Origin: Alcanivorax sp.
GTDB lineage: Bacteria; Pseudomonadota; Gammaproteobacteria; Pseudomonadales; Alcanivoracaceae
Reading direction: 5' to 3'
Assembly: GCF_019431375.1 (NCBI RefSeq)
Contig: NZ_CP080267.1
Span: forward strand, 2,173,933-2,237,932
DNA length: 64,000 nucleotides
Shown: piece after piece, positions 39,207 through 48,529 of the stretch
How the letters are laid out: each line of letters starts with the position of its first letter
Position numbering within the stretch: position 1 is the stretch's first letter
Program-made: the position numbers and the translations under genes
Notes under the pieces: model-generated
The model's database searches: none
What the model was told of the DNA's origin: nothing
What the model saw: the letters and a program-made list of their open reading frames with translations, nothing else

Positions 39207-40661
39207 CTACAAAACGGAGAGCAGTTTTTTCGTATCCAGATGCTGGTCAATCATGTCTGCCAGCCGGTCCAGATCCTTCTGCCGATGGGCATCGTAATCC
39301 ACCGCCCGGTCGCTGCGTAAACCCGCCCATTGCAGAATGGCATTGCCGGCCTCGGCACTATCGAACAGGCCATGCAGGTAACAGCCCATGATCTGGCCAT
39401 CGTCGCTGATGGCGCCTTCGTCACGGGCACCCAGTTTCAGCATGGGCTGCGACAGGGCCGGGCCTTCGCTGATGCCATTGTGAATTTCGTAACCGTGGAT
39501 GGCGGTCCGGGTTGGCAGGAAAACCCCCTGCACATTGCGCAACTGCTTGCCGGCAATCAGCCGGGTAGTCATCCCCAACCAGCCAAGACCAGGGCTGTTG
39601 CCCGCATCACTTTCCAGCCCGTCAGGATCATCGATCCGTTCGCCCAACATCTGAAATCCACCGCAGATACCCAGCACCTTGCCGCCATAACGCAGGTGTT
39701 TTTCGATCTGTTTGTCCCAATCCTGCTCACGCAGAAATGCAAGGTCGGCCCGAGTTGCCTTGCTACCAGGAAGGATTACCAGATCTGCCGCTGGCCAGAC
39801 CTCCCCCATTTTCACAAAACGCAGGTCGACCTGGGGGTGCAAACGCAGCGGATCGAAATCATTATGGTTGCTCATGCGCGGCAACAGCGGCACGACTACC
39901 TTGAGCGCATCACCGTCATGGTCACCCTGCTCGGCCACCGCGTCTTCCGCATCCAGGGTCAGGCCATGCAGATAAGGCAGCACCCCGAACACCGGTTTGC
40001 CGGTGCGATCTTCCAGCCAGTCCAGCCCGCCCTGCAATAACGACAGGTCACCGCGAAAACGGTTGATGACAAAACCCAGGGTTCGTTGTTGCTCGGTTTT
40101 GGAAAGAAGATCCAGCGTGCCGGTGAGATGGGCAAAGACCCCACCGCGATCGATATCCGCCACCAGAATCACCGGGCAATCCACCAGCTCGGCAAAGCCC
40201 ATATTGGCGATATCGTTGTCACGCAGATTGATTTCCGCCGGACTGCCGGCGCCTTCGGCGATAATCACATCATAGCGGTTCGAAAGATCTTTCCAGGCCG
40301 CCAGCACCGCTTCACTGGCGGTCTTTTTATACGCGTGATAATCCAGCGCCTGCATATTGCCCAACACCTGGCCGCGGAGTATCACCTGGGCGCCCATGTC
40401 GGTCTGCGGCTTGAGCAACACCGGATTCATGTCGCTATGCGGTTCAATCCCGCAAGCCAGCGCCTGCAACGCGGTAGACCGCCCAATCTCCCCACCGTCC
40501 ACAGTCACCGCACTGTTCAACGCCATGTTCTGCGGCTTGAACGGCGCCACCGAATACCCCCGCCGCGCAAACCACCGACACAACGCCGCCACCACGGTGC
40601 TCTTCCCGGCATCCGACGTACAGCCCTGAACCATCAGTGTTATCGACGAACGACCAGCCAT
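39207..40661 (-). CDS. cobQ: cobyric acid synthase
   Basis: Amidates four side chains of adenosylcobyrinic a,c-diamide using glutamine. The 484-residue protein has an N-terminal ATP-binding domain (MVQGCTSDAGKSTVVAALCR, KPQNMALNSAVTVDGGEIGR, IAEGAGSPAEINLRDNDIAN) and a C-terminal glutamine amidotransferase domain with the reactive Cys in GKVLGICGGFQMLGERIDD and a His in GCYLHGLFDS. It is 40 bases downstream of cobO on the same strand. Confidence 0.95.
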   Translation of the reverse strand: MAGRSSITLMVQGCTSDAGKSTVVAALCRWFARRGYSVAPFKPQNMALNSAVTVDGGEIGRSTALQALACGIEPHSDMNPVLLKPQTDMGAQVILRGQVLGNMQALDYHAYKKTASEAVLAAWKDLSNRYDVIIAEGAGSPAEINLRDNDIANMGFAELVDCPVILVADIDRGGVFAHLTGTLDLLSKTEQQRTLGFVINRFRGDLSLLQGGLDWLEDRTGKPVFGVLPYLHGLTLDAEDAVAEQGDHDGDALKVVVPLLPRMSNHNDFDPLRLHPQVDLRFVKMGEVWPAADLVILPGSKATRADLAFLREQDWDKQIEKHLRYGGKVLGICGGFQMLGERIDDPDGLESDAGNSPGLGWLGMTTRLIAGKQLRNVQGVFLPTRTAIHGYEIHNGISEGPALSQPMLKLGARDEGAISDDGQIMGCYLHGLFDSAEAGNAILQWAGLRSDRAVDYDAHRQKDLDRLADMIDQHLDTKKLLSVL

Positions 40662-40701
40662 CGCTTTGTTTCGCTATTAACTATTCACTGTTAACTATTA
40701 A

Positions 40702-41325
40702 CTACAGCTCCACGCCTTTCTGCGCCTTTACCCCAAGATCCTTGAAGGCATGCTTCACCACCTTCATCTCGGTAACGGTATCAGCCAGCTCAATCAGCTC
40801 TTTCGGTGCATAGCGGCCAGTGACAACGGCATGCTGCATGGCGGGGCGGTTTTGCAGATCGTCGAGCACCCTATCCAGATCCAGATACTCGTAACGCAAC
40901 GCGATGTTCAGCTCATCCAGCAACACCATGTGGTAGCTGTCGTCCTGCAACATTTTTTTTGCGATATCCCAGGCAGCACTGGCAGCAGCCACATCCTTTT
41001 CCCGGTCCTGGGTGTCCCAGGTATAGCCATCACCCATGACGTGATAATCCACGTTGGGCAGGTCGCGAAAGAAGGCTTCCTCACCGGTACTGAACGCCCC
41101 CTTGATAAACTGCACCACACCCACCTTCATGCCATGGCCCAGGGCACGGGCAAGCATGCCGAAACCGGAACTGCTCTTGCCCTTGCCGGGCCCGGTGAGC
41201 ACCAGCAGGATGCCCTGATCCTTGTCCGCATTGGCAATACGCTCACGCATGATTTGCTGTTTCTTTTCCATCCGCCAGGCATGACGCTCAGGGCTTTTCG
41301 GATCAGGCTTCATATTGTTTTCCAT
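40702..41325 (-). CDS. cobO: corrinoid adenosyltransferase CobO/BtuR
   Basis: Adds the 5'-deoxyadenosyl group to cobalt, both for new corrin and for salvaged B12. The 207-residue protein has the P-loop LLVLTGPGKGKSSSGFGMLA (about 40-59), RALGHGMKVGVVQFIKGAFS, LLDELNIALRYEYLDLD and VVTGRYAPKELIELADTVTE. It lies downstream of btuD after a 26-bp perfect hairpin and upstream of cobQ, so it links uptake and assimilation. Confidence 0.95.
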   Translation of the reverse strand: MENNMKPDPKSPERHAWRMEKKQQIMRERIANADKDQGILLVLTGPGKGKSSSGFGMLARALGHGMKVGVVQFIKGAFSTGEEAFFRDLPNVDYHVMGDGYTWDTQDREKDVAAASAAWDIAKKMLQDDSYHMVLLDELNIALRYEYLDLDRVLDDLQNRPAMQHAVVTGRYAPKELIELADTVTEMKVVKHAFKDLGVKAQKGVEL

Positions 41326-41411
41326 GTTCGATTTTGGTTCTTTTCTTTACGCTTTTGACTTTCGCTATTAAGCCGGCAATGAAAGAGACATGTTTTCTGG
41401 TGGTTCACTCC

Positions 41412-41486
41412 GTAGGAGCTATGCTTGCATGGCGAACCTGCCTGCGCAGACCGCCCGCCAGTTCGCCATGCAAGCATAGCTCCTAC
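41412..41486. repeat. perfect 26-bp inverted repeat hairpin between btuD and cobO
   Basis: GTAGGAGCTATGCTTGCATG... (41412-41437) pairs exactly with 41461-41486 across a 23-base loop (the loop reads CTGCCTGCGCAGACCGCCCG and three more bases). It is a short form of the GTAGGAGC family, without the TGTCGAG middle. In RNA it would be a very stable stem between two genes of the B12 run. Confidence 0.88.
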
Positions 41487-41502
41487 AGCCCATTAAGAGT
41501 TC

Positions 41503-42273
41503 TCATCCCGGGACAAACACCGGCGCACCGTTGATCCGCGCCACACTGAGTTTCTGGTCGTACAGTCGCTCCAGTGCTTCCGGCACCAGCATGGTCTCGG
41601 CGGGGCCGAAGCACAGCTCGCCATCGGGATAGAGCAGCAGCAGATGATCGCACCAACGGGCTGCCAGATTCAGATCGTGCAGGCACATGAACACTGCCGC
41701 GCCCTGCTCCGCCTGCCGATGCAGCAGCTCCATCACCGCCACCTGATGATGCAGATCCAGATGATTGGTGGGCTCGTCCGCCAGCCAGATGGCCGGCTGC
41801 TGAGTCAAAGCTGTGGCGATGGCCACCCGTTGACGCTCCCCACCGGACAGGGTGCTGACCAGACGATCGCCGCCGAGCAGACTCAGGGACAGGGCCTCCA
41901 TGGCCTGGTTGGCCAGACGCAGATCGTTGGCAGTTTCCCGTTGCCAGGGCGACAGGAAAGGATGGCGACCGATCAGCACAGTCTCCTGCACCGTGGCGGG
42001 AAAACTGTCCTGGCGTTCCTGAAATACCACCGCCAGTTTTTGCGCCAGTTGCCGACGACGCAGTTGAGTCAGGCATTCACCATCCAGCAACACCTGACCA
42101 CTTCGCGGCGGCCTTAGCCCCGCCAGGGTGTGTAGCAGTGTGGACTTGCCCGCGCCATTGGGGCCCAGAACGCCCCAGCGCTGGCCTGGCAGAATCCGTG
42201 CGGAAAAAGGTTGGCCTGCCGCACGACCGGGAATATCCACCACCAGATTGCTGGCTTCGAGAATCGCCATCAC
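41503..42273 (-). CDS. btuD: cobalamin ABC transporter ATPase
   Basis: A 256-residue ATP-binding subunit for FecCD-type importers. Walker A is GVLGPNGAGKSTLLHTLAGL, the signature is STLSGGERQRVAIATAL, and Walker B is PAIWLADEPTNHLDLHHQVA, followed by the switch His in FMCLHDLNLAARWCDHLLLL. Its start overlaps the permease stop by 4 bases. Because of the riboswitch and btuB/btuF upstream, B12 is the probable substrate rather than iron or heme. Confidence 0.9.
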   Translation of the reverse strand: MMAILEASNLVVDIPGRAAGQPFSARILPGQRWGVLGPNGAGKSTLLHTLAGLRPPRSGQVLLDGECLTQLRRRQLAQKLAVVFQERQDSFPATVQETVLIGRHPFLSPWQRETANDLRLANQAMEALSLSLLGGDRLVSTLSGGERQRVAIATALTQQPAIWLADEPTNHLDLHHQVAVMELLHRQAEQGAAVFMCLHDLNLAARWCDHLLLLYPDGELCFGPAETMLVPEALERLYDQKLSVARINGAPVFVPG

Positions 42274-43244
42274 CGACTCCGATACAGCAAGAAGAGGAAA
42301 GTGGGCACCCCAAGCAGGGCGGTGATCACACCCACCGGCAATTGCTCCGGGGCCATCAGGGTACGCGCCAGGGTATCGGCGATGGTCAGCAAGGCGCCGC
42401 CGGCCATGACACTGGCCGGCAGAATGATGCGCTGATCATTGCCCAGCACCAGCCGCAGCATATGCGGCACGATCAGCCCCACAAAACCCACGCTACCGGC
42501 GGTAGTCACCGCCACCGCCGTGAGCAGGCTGGCCAGCCCATAGACCAGCCAGGCCAGCGGCTTCACCGCCACCCCCAGGGCCGCCGCCTGCAGCGGCCCC
42601 CGGGCCAGCACATTGAGGCTGCGCCCCAGCGGCAACGTAAGAATCAGCACCGGAATCAGCACCAGCCAGGCCATCAGTGGCGAGCGGGCGTAACTCAGAT
42701 CACCCATCAGCCAGTAGAGCATGCCGGGCAAGCGATCCGCCGGACTCAGCGACAGCATAAAGGTAATCACCGCACCCCAGCCGGCAGCGATGACCACCCC
42801 GGTCAGCAGCAAACGGGTGGGCGTCCAGCTGCCCCGCCCCTGGGCCAGGCCGAACACCAGCAAGGTGGACAGCAGCGCGCCGGCAAAGGCGGAGCCGGAC
42901 ACCATGGCCGTGCCCAAGCCCAGCAACATGGACGCCAGTGCCCCCACAGCGGCACCACCAGAAATACCCAGTACATAGGGATCGGCCAGTGGGTTACGCA
43001 ACAGCACCTGCATCAGGGCGCCGGCCAGTGCCAGCAGGCCACCGGTGGCAAACGCCGCCATGGCACGGGGCAATCGCAGGGAAAACACCAATTCACCGAA
43101 CAGGGGGTCGCCCCGGCCGACAACCGCCATCCACAGCTCCGTGAGAGTCATGGAGACACTGCCCACGGTCACCGCCACCAGCAATGCCAGCGCACCCAGT
43201 GCCGCCAGCATCAGCAGGGAAGAGACGGCTCGGCGGCTAATCAC
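42270..43244 (-). CDS. btuC: cobalamin ABC transporter permease (FecCD family)
   Basis: A 324-residue inner-membrane protein with about ten helices. Family motifs: LRLPRAMAAFATGGLLALAG, MQVLLRNPLADPYVLGISGG and AAGSVGFVGLIVPHMLRLVLG-like sequence near residue 260 (TTAGSVGFVGLIVPHMLRLV). The start is taken as GTG at 43244, overlapping the btuF stop (CGTGATTAG); the upstream part of the frame only mirrors btuF coding sequence and does not look like a membrane protein. Paired with btuD and btuF for periplasm-to-cytoplasm B12 import. Confidence 0.88.
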   Translation of the reverse strand: MISRRAVSSLLMLAALGALALLVAVTVGSVSMTLTELWMAVVGRGDPLFGELVFSLRLPRAMAAFATGGLLALAGALMQVLLRNPLADPYVLGISGGAAVGALASMLLGLGTAMVSGSAFAGALLSTLLVFGLAQGRGSWTPTRLLLTGVVIAAGWGAVITFMLSLSPADRLPGMLYWLMGDLSYARSPLMAWLVLIPVLILTLPLGRSLNVLARGPLQAAALGVAVKPLAWLVYGLASLLTAVAVTTAGSVGFVGLIVPHMLRLVLGNDQRIILPASVMAGGALLTIADTLARTLMAPEQLPVGVITALLGVPTFLFLLYRSR

Positions 43245-44136
43245 GGGCGCGCACGGTGTCGAGGTGGCTGCACAGGGTGCGGGTACCGGCCAGCATCTGT
43301 GGCGTCGGCCGCTGCAGGGTGGACGGCGCCACAAAGAACAGGTTGTCGTGCTTCACCGCGCGCAGGGAGGAGAACTGTTTCCAGGGATCGAGCCAGGCGG
43401 GATCATCCTCGCCCATGCCACCGGCGATGATCACCTCCGGATCCTTGGCCAGAACCGCTTCACGGCTGATTTTTGGCGCCAGCGATGTCAGCTCACCGAA
43501 CACATTGACGCCACCGCAGATCTGGATCGCCTCGCTGATCAGATGATCATTATTCACGGTCATCAGCGGCTCTTCCCAGACCTGGTAAAACACCGTCACC
43601 GGCGCCGCTTCCGCATAGCGCTGACGCAGGGAATCCATGCCACTACGCAGAGCATCGGCTGCGCCCTGCCCTACCGCTTCGGTGCCGGCCAGTGTCGCAA
43701 GGCGCTCCAGGGTGGTACTGATATCCTCGAAACGACGGGGTTCACTGTGGTACACCGGCACGCCCATGGCCTGCAGACGCTCCACCTGTTCCATGGGGTT
43801 ACCACTCTGCCAGGCGACAATCAGATCCGGCTTCAACGCCAGCACCGCCTCCAGATCCAGCCGCTTGTAGCTGCCCACCCGCGGCAGCTTTTTTGCCGAC
43901 GGCGGATAATCGCTGAAACTTACCGCCCCCACCACCTGCTCCCCGGCACCGGCAGCGAACAACAACTCGGTGGCACCGGGAGACAAGGCAATAATCCGCT
44001 GCGCCGGCTGCGCCAGACAAACCTGACGGTCCACATCATCGGTGACACATACCTGTGCCAGGGCCAGCCCGCTCCCCAGACACAACAAGGCGGCCAACAG
44101 GGGAAGACAACGTGATAACAGACGGGCTGGGGGCAT
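43237..44136 (-). CDS. btuF: periplasmic cobalamin-binding protein
   Basis: A 299-residue substrate-binding protein with signal peptide (LPLLAALLCLGSGLALA). The mature part has the helical-backbone binding-protein pattern: RIIALSPGATELLFAAGAGE, AVSFSDYPPSAKKLPRVGSY, LDLEAVLALKPDLIVAWQSG and a C-lobe with TVFYQVWEEPLMTVNNDHLI and EAIQICGGVNVF. These match BtuF closely. It lies 19 bases after btuB and overlaps btuC by 8. Confidence 0.92.
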   Translation of the reverse strand: MPPARLLSRCLPLLAALLCLGSGLALAQVCVTDDVDRQVCLAQPAQRIIALSPGATELLFAAGAGEQVVGAVSFSDYPPSAKKLPRVGSYKRLDLEAVLALKPDLIVAWQSGNPMEQVERLQAMGVPVYHSEPRRFEDISTTLERLATLAGTEAVGQGAADALRSGMDSLRQRYAEAAPVTVFYQVWEEPLMTVNNDHLISEAIQICGGVNVFGELTSLAPKISREAVLAKDPEVIIAGGMGEDDPAWLDPWKQFSSLRAVKHDNLFFVAPSTLQRPTPQMLAGTRTLCSHLDTVRARD

Positions 44137-44155
44137 GGCGGACTCCGTGTTTCAG

Positions 44156-45985
44156 TTACTGCACATCGTAACGCAGGCTTACCATTACGGAACGCCCGGC
44201 GTTGAGATAGTTCCAGCCGCTGAAGTTCTTCGCGGTGGCGTACTCTTTATCCAGCACATTTTTCATCGTCAGGCGGGTGGACCAGTTCGGCGCGAACTGC
44301 CAGCCGGCACGCAGGTCCAGCAGACCGAAACCGGAAAGCCGCTGGGTGTTGGCGGCATCATTGTAACGGTGCCCCTGGAAACTGGCGGTGCCCCCCAGGG
44401 TCACGGTGCCGATGCGGCGATCCACATCCACCCGGCCCAGACGCTGGGCACGACGGGCAATCAGGGTATCGGTATCCCGGTCCTCCGGCTTCAGTGCGGA
44501 GAAGGCTACCCGCACCTGCCACTCTTGCCAGTCCATACCCAGGGCCAGTTCCGCCCCTTCGATGCTGGCCTTGTTCACATTGAACGAGGAGCCCTTGCTG
44601 CCATCGTAGGCGATCAAATCATCGATGTTGGTACGATACACCGCCGCATCCCAGAACCAGTGCTGATACTGGCCGCGCACACCCAGCTCACCGGTTTCCG
44701 AAGACTCCGGCTTCAGGTTCGGGTTGCTGAAGAAAAATGGCGGCGAATCCGGGAAATAGAGATCGTTGAAGGTGGGCGCCTTGAAGGCCGTGCCGTAGCT
44801 AACCCGTACCCGGTGAGCCGTATCCAGCTTGTAGCCCAGTGCGCCGGCGCCAGTCACCTTGCTGCCGTAGGCATCGTTATCGTCATGGCGCAGGCTGCCC
44901 TGCAGATCCAGCGGACCGAAGTGCAGCAGCGCCTGACCAAACGCCGCCTTGTTGTCCCGGTCGGTCACGTCATATTCGTTGCTGCTGGTAATCTCATCAC
45001 GCTGGTATTCGCCACCCAACACAAACTGATGGGCGCCGACCGCAAACACATTCTGCCAGTTGGCGGTACGAGTACGGGTATCGAATACGCCGTTACTGAC
45101 GTCATTGGCAAAGTCTTCGCTTTCGTCCTTGGCCTGGCTGATCAGCACCTTGGTCTGCCAGCCATCGGTGAGCATCACCTCGCCTTTCAGACCTGCCACT
45201 TCCAGTGCGTAGTCGATATTTCTGTCGTCTGCCGGTGTGCTGCCTTCAAATTCGGTATTGCCCCGAGTATGAAAACCGAACACCCCGATTTCGCCACGAT
45301 CCCCGAAACGATGGCTCAGTTTGGCAATACCGGCGGTATTGTCGTAGCCGCGTTCTTCGCTGTCTTCGCGCAGCTCGATGCCATTGGTGCGGAAGCGATT
45401 GATACCCAGGGTATAACGGGTGCCGCCCTGTTCACCGGAAACGCCGGCACCGGCATTCATGGTGCCGAAATTCCCTGCACCGAAATCCAGCCAGCTACCG
45501 TCATCGCGGGTAAAGAGCTGCACCACGCCGCCCACCGCATCGGCACCGTACAAGGAGCCGCGTGGACCGCGCACCACTTCCACCCGTTCCAGCATGGCCG
45601 GCGGCAGATATTGCCAGGCCGGGCTACCGGCGGTGGCGGACCGCAGCCGCACCCCGTCTACCAGCAGCAGGGTCGCATCACTGGAGGTACCGCGGATGAA
45701 GACGCTGGCATTCTTGCCGAAGGAACCATTGCTGGTGGTATCCACACCAGGCTGGCCACGCAGGATGTCAGCCATATCCACCGGTTGCTGGTCGCGAAGT
45801 TGTTGCTCGTCCACCACGGTAACCGAGGACAGTGATGCTTCCGTGGTACGGCTGACCAGGGTAGGTGTTACCACCACCGGGTCGAGCATGGCCACCTGTT
45901 GCGACGCGGAAGATTCGGCCTGAACGACCCATGGCAAGACAGACAAGGACACAGCGGCAGAGGCCGCAAAAAAACGCAAAGACAT
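44156..45985 (-). CDS. btuB: TonB-dependent vitamin B12 receptor BtuB
   Basis: Outer-membrane receptor that takes in cobalamin with energy from TonB. The 609-residue protein has a signal peptide (RFFAASAAVSLSVLPWVVQA), a TonB-box-like DPVVVTPTLV, a plug domain (DILRGQPGVDTTSNGSFGKN, LLVDGVRLRSATAG, VEVVRGPRGSLYGADAVGGV) and a 22-strand barrel ending MVSLRYDVQ. The start at 45985 gives a normal signal peptide; upstream codons in frame fall in the riboswitch. A cobalamin riboswitch in the 5' leader confirms the substrate. Confidence 0.95.
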   Translation of the reverse strand: MSLRFFAASAAVSLSVLPWVVQAESSASQQVAMLDPVVVTPTLVSRTTEASLSSVTVVDEQQLRDQQPVDMADILRGQPGVDTTSNGSFGKNASVFIRGTSSDATLLLVDGVRLRSATAGSPAWQYLPPAMLERVEVVRGPRGSLYGADAVGGVVQLFTRDDGSWLDFGAGNFGTMNAGAGVSGEQGGTRYTLGINRFRTNGIELREDSEERGYDNTAGIAKLSHRFGDRGEIGVFGFHTRGNTEFEGSTPADDRNIDYALEVAGLKGEVMLTDGWQTKVLISQAKDESEDFANDVSNGVFDTRTRTANWQNVFAVGAHQFVLGGEYQRDEITSSNEYDVTDRDNKAAFGQALLHFGPLDLQGSLRHDDNDAYGSKVTGAGALGYKLDTAHRVRVSYGTAFKAPTFNDLYFPDSPPFFFSNPNLKPESSETGELGVRGQYQHWFWDAAVYRTNIDDLIAYDGSKGSSFNVNKASIEGAELALGMDWQEWQVRVAFSALKPEDRDTDTLIARRAQRLGRVDVDRRIGTVTLGGTASFQGHRYNDAANTQRLSGFGLLDLRAGWQFAPNWSTRLTMKNVLDKEYATAKNFSGWNYLNAGRSVMVSLRYDVQ

Positions 45986-46097
45986 GAAGGAGATCCCCTG
46001 TTGCCGTGCCCACCCGCACGGCCTGGATTCAGCCGCGGAGACACAACAGGGATAACCGGCACAGAACAGCACCGTTACACCCCGCCATCGCCCACCG

Positions 46098-46325
46098 CGA
46101 CGCCAAGTTCACCTTCTGGCCGGTCTCCGGGCTGATGAGCGAGGCGTATTCCCTCGGCGCGTTCGCCTTCCCATGCACCCTTTCGGGCTTTGGCACAGTG
46201 GCACTACGAAACGCGATTAACTCAATCACCGTTGCGGGGGCAGCGTCGGACTGGCTTTGCGGACACAGCAAAGCACACCGACTTCCCGTTTAACCCGGCT
46301 GTGTGTGAACAGGCGGGCACCGGAA
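46098..46325 (-). ncRNA. cobalamin (B12) riboswitch upstream of btuB
   Basis: On the minus strand the sequence runs GGTGCCC, GGGTTAAACGGGAAGTCGGT, then CCCCCGCAACGGTGA, GCCAC, GGGAAGGCGAACGCGCCGAG and the B12 box AGCCCGGAGACCGGCC (46118-46133), all in the correct order for the adenosylcobalamin aptamer. Between it and the btuB ATG (45985) CCCTGTTG (46044-46051) can pair with CAACAGGG (45996-46003) beside the likely ribosome site, an expression platform acting on translation (inference). It fills most of the gene-free stretch 45986-46496. Confidence 0.95.
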
Positions 46326-46420
46326 GGTGGCGCGAAATTACCAACGGCGGCGGTAATAAGCAAACGGATACGCACAGCTTGAGGAAAATTCAGGAGAAGT
46401 TGAGGTCAGCTAATAGTCTG

Positions 46421-46490
46421 CCCGCAGGAGCCTGCCTGCAGGCGAAATGTCTCTCTGGCAAGCCATCGCCTGCAGGCAGGCTCCTACGGG
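46421..46490. repeat. hairpin repeat, GCAGGAGCCTGCCTGCAGG arms
   Basis: CCCGCAGGAGCCTGCCTGCA... (46421-46445) pairs with ...TGCAGGCAGGCTCCTACGGG (46466-46490) with one mismatch, across a 20-base loop. It is a GTAGGAGC-family variant standing between the cobC end and the riboswitch leader, where it could act as a terminator for cobD-cobC. Confidence 0.8.
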
Positions 46491-46496
46491 AAAGGA

Positions 46497-47504
46497 TCAA
46501 ACCGGCAAGGTCTGTAGCGCCAGCAACAAGCGTTGTTCTTCACGTTCATTCCCCGGTAATCCGAAACGCAGCGCAGCGGGCTGCTGGAAATGCCGCACCA
46601 GAATGCCCTGGCGCGCCAGACCATCCCGTATCGCCTCGGCCTCATCATGAACACACAAGGCAAACAGATCACTGTCGCCCTGCGGGAACAAACCGGCCTT
46701 GCTTAACAGCTCGTTCAACCGCTGCCTGGCCTGCCGCAAACGTTGCCGCTGCAGCTGTTGCCAACCCCGGTCCTGCACCGCCTGGGCCATTACCCAACGG
46801 GCCGGATGGCTCAGTGCCCAGGGGCCCAGCTGATCCGCCAGCGCCTCACACACAGCCGTGGGCCCAACCATCACCCCGGCCCGCAAGCCCGCCAGGCCGA
46901 AAAACTTGCCCAGCGAGCGCAACACAATCAGGCCCGGCTGATCACAGCGGGAAACCAGAGACTCGCCATCACTGGCATCCAGAAACGCTTCATCCACCAC
47001 CAGCCAGCCGCCCTTCGCCGTCAACTGCTGATGCCAGTGCAACAGAGTGTCTGTCGGGTACAGGTGGCCGGTGGGATTATTGGGGTTGATGCACACCAGC
47101 ACATCCAGATCCGGCAGGGCCGCATCGATCTGTTCCACAGACAATGGCACCACCTCGTGCCCTTCCCGCTGCCAGGCCAGCGCATGCTCACGGTAACCGG
47201 GCAACGGCACCCCCACCCGGCAGGTCGTACGCAGCCGTGGCAACAGCTGCAGCGCCGCCTGGCTCCCCGGTACCGGCAGACAGCCGGCTTCTCCAGGTAC
47301 GGCGAGCCAGTGACGGCAAAGTGCTTCCAGCCCATCATCCTCATCAGGAAGTCGCTGCCACACAGACGTGGGCAATACCGGCACCGGCCAGGACCAGGGG
47401 CTGATGCCAGTGGACAGGTCCAGCCAGTCACTGACCGGAATCCCCCAACGCCGGGCCGCCTCATGCAAACGCCCGCCATGATGCTCACGCACAGGAACGC
47501 TCAC
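46497..47504 (-). CDS. cobC: threonine-phosphate decarboxylase (CobC/CobD type)
   Basis: PLP enzyme that makes (R)-1-amino-2-propanol phosphate, the linker of the B12 nucleotide loop. Here cobC follows Pseudomonas usage; the Salmonella name is cobD. The 335-residue aminotransferase-fold protein has DLSTGISPWSWP at the start, CINPNNPTGHLYPTDTLLHW, WLVVDEAFLDAS and the PLP lysine in LRSLGKFFGLAGLRAG. The start is the GTG at 47504, overlapping the cobD stop (GTGA); the frame continues upstream only as a mirror of cobD. Confidence 0.9.
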   Translation of the reverse strand: MSVPVREHHGGRLHEAARRWGIPVSDWLDLSTGISPWSWPVPVLPTSVWQRLPDEDDGLEALCRHWLAVPGEAGCLPVPGSQAALQLLPRLRTTCRVGVPLPGYREHALAWQREGHEVVPLSVEQIDAALPDLDVLVCINPNNPTGHLYPTDTLLHWHQQLTAKGGWLVVDEAFLDASDGESLVSRCDQPGLIVLRSLGKFFGLAGLRAGVMVGPTAVCEALADQLGPWALSHPARWVMAQAVQDRGWQQLQRQRLRQARQRLNELLSKAGLFPQGDSDLFALCVHDEAEAIRDGLARQGILVRHFQQPAALRFGLPGNEREEQRLLLALQTLPV

Positions 47505-48409
47505 AGGCTCACCCCCAGCAACACCACCAGCCACAGCGCCAACGCCCTCTGCACCAGGGTGATGGCGGCGGCAATGCTGTCAGCACTGGCCACCTTACCT
47601 TCACCCAGCCACGGCTTGTCCTTCCAGCCGCCGTGATAGGGCGCGCCACCGCCCAGCCGCACACCCAGGGCACCAGCCCCGGCGGCCATCACCGGGCCCG
47701 CATTGGGGCTGTCGCAGGCCCTGCCCTGCTGCTGCCAGCAACGCAGCCCCGCCGCGAAGCGGCCGCACAGGGCATAGCTGATTGCCGTCAATCGTGCCGG
47801 CGCCCAGCCGAGCAGATCATCCAGCCGCGCGGCCACCTTGCCGAACCGCTCGAAGCGTTCCGTGCGATAGCCCCACATGGCATCCAGGGTATTCACCAGC
47901 CGGTGCAGCAAGGCCCCGGGCAACCCGGCCAACGCAAACCAGAACAGGCTGGCAAACAGGGCATCGGCGCCGTTTTCCAGCACCGACTCGGTGGCCGCCC
48001 GGGCCACACCTTCGCTATCCAGGTCGGCGGTGTCGCGGCTGACCATGCGGCCCACCTGCTCCCGGGCGTCAGTCAAATCGCCGCCTTGCAACGGCACGAT
48101 CACCGCCCGGCCATGCTCCGCCAGACTGCGCCCGCCAATCACCAGCCACAGGCCCAGTGCCTGCAGCCCCCAACCGGCCCAGCCCGGCAACAGCTGCAGC
48201 AACAACACCACCGCCAGCACCCAGGGCAGTACGGTGATGGCCACGGCCAGGGTGCCGGCGCATACACCACCCTGACGGTTAAGGCGTTGCTCCACGGCCA
48301 TCGCCAACCGGCCAAACCCCACCAGCGGATGCCAGCGGCGAGGCTCGCCCAACCAGCGATCCAGCATCACGCCGACAAGCAGTGCACAGAACAGGGAAAA
48401 AGACAGCAT
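47501..48409 (-). CDS. cobD: adenosylcobinamide-phosphate synthase CobD/CbiB
   Basis: Membrane enzyme that joins the aminopropanol (phosphate) to adenosylcobyric acid. The 302-residue protein starts MLSFSLFCALLVGVMLDRWL and has the family stretches GEPRRWHPLVGFGRLA, GRMVSRDTADLDSEGVARAA, TESVLENGADALFASLFWFA and NTLDAMWGYRTERFERFGK. The start at 48409 is chosen because the membrane protein pattern begins there. It overlaps cobC by 4 bases and is divergent from cobT. Confidence 0.92.
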   Translation of the reverse strand: MLSFSLFCALLVGVMLDRWLGEPRRWHPLVGFGRLAMAVEQRLNRQGGVCAGTLAVAITVLPWVLAVVLLLQLLPGWAGWGLQALGLWLVIGGRSLAEHGRAVIVPLQGGDLTDAREQVGRMVSRDTADLDSEGVARAATESVLENGADALFASLFWFALAGLPGALLHRLVNTLDAMWGYRTERFERFGKVAARLDDLLGWAPARLTAISYALCGRFAAGLRCWQQQGRACDSPNAGPVMAAGAGALGVRLGGGAPYHGGWKDKPWLGEGKVASADSIAAAITLVQRALALWLVVLLGVSL

Positions 48410-48529
48410 CGGGTACCCATTACAATGGTTCTGACAATGATCCGAGGCGGGCAGTCTACTTGACACTGCCCCCGCCGGGGCAGAGGATTTGCCGCTTTGC
48501 GGCCCACCGCCCGCTTCCGGGAGTTTTCC

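Noticed and set aside
44042..45835. Open frame of 597 codons on the + strand opposite btuB and the btuF end
   Set aside because: Antisense to BtuB and BtuF; no signal, motif or ribosome site of its own.
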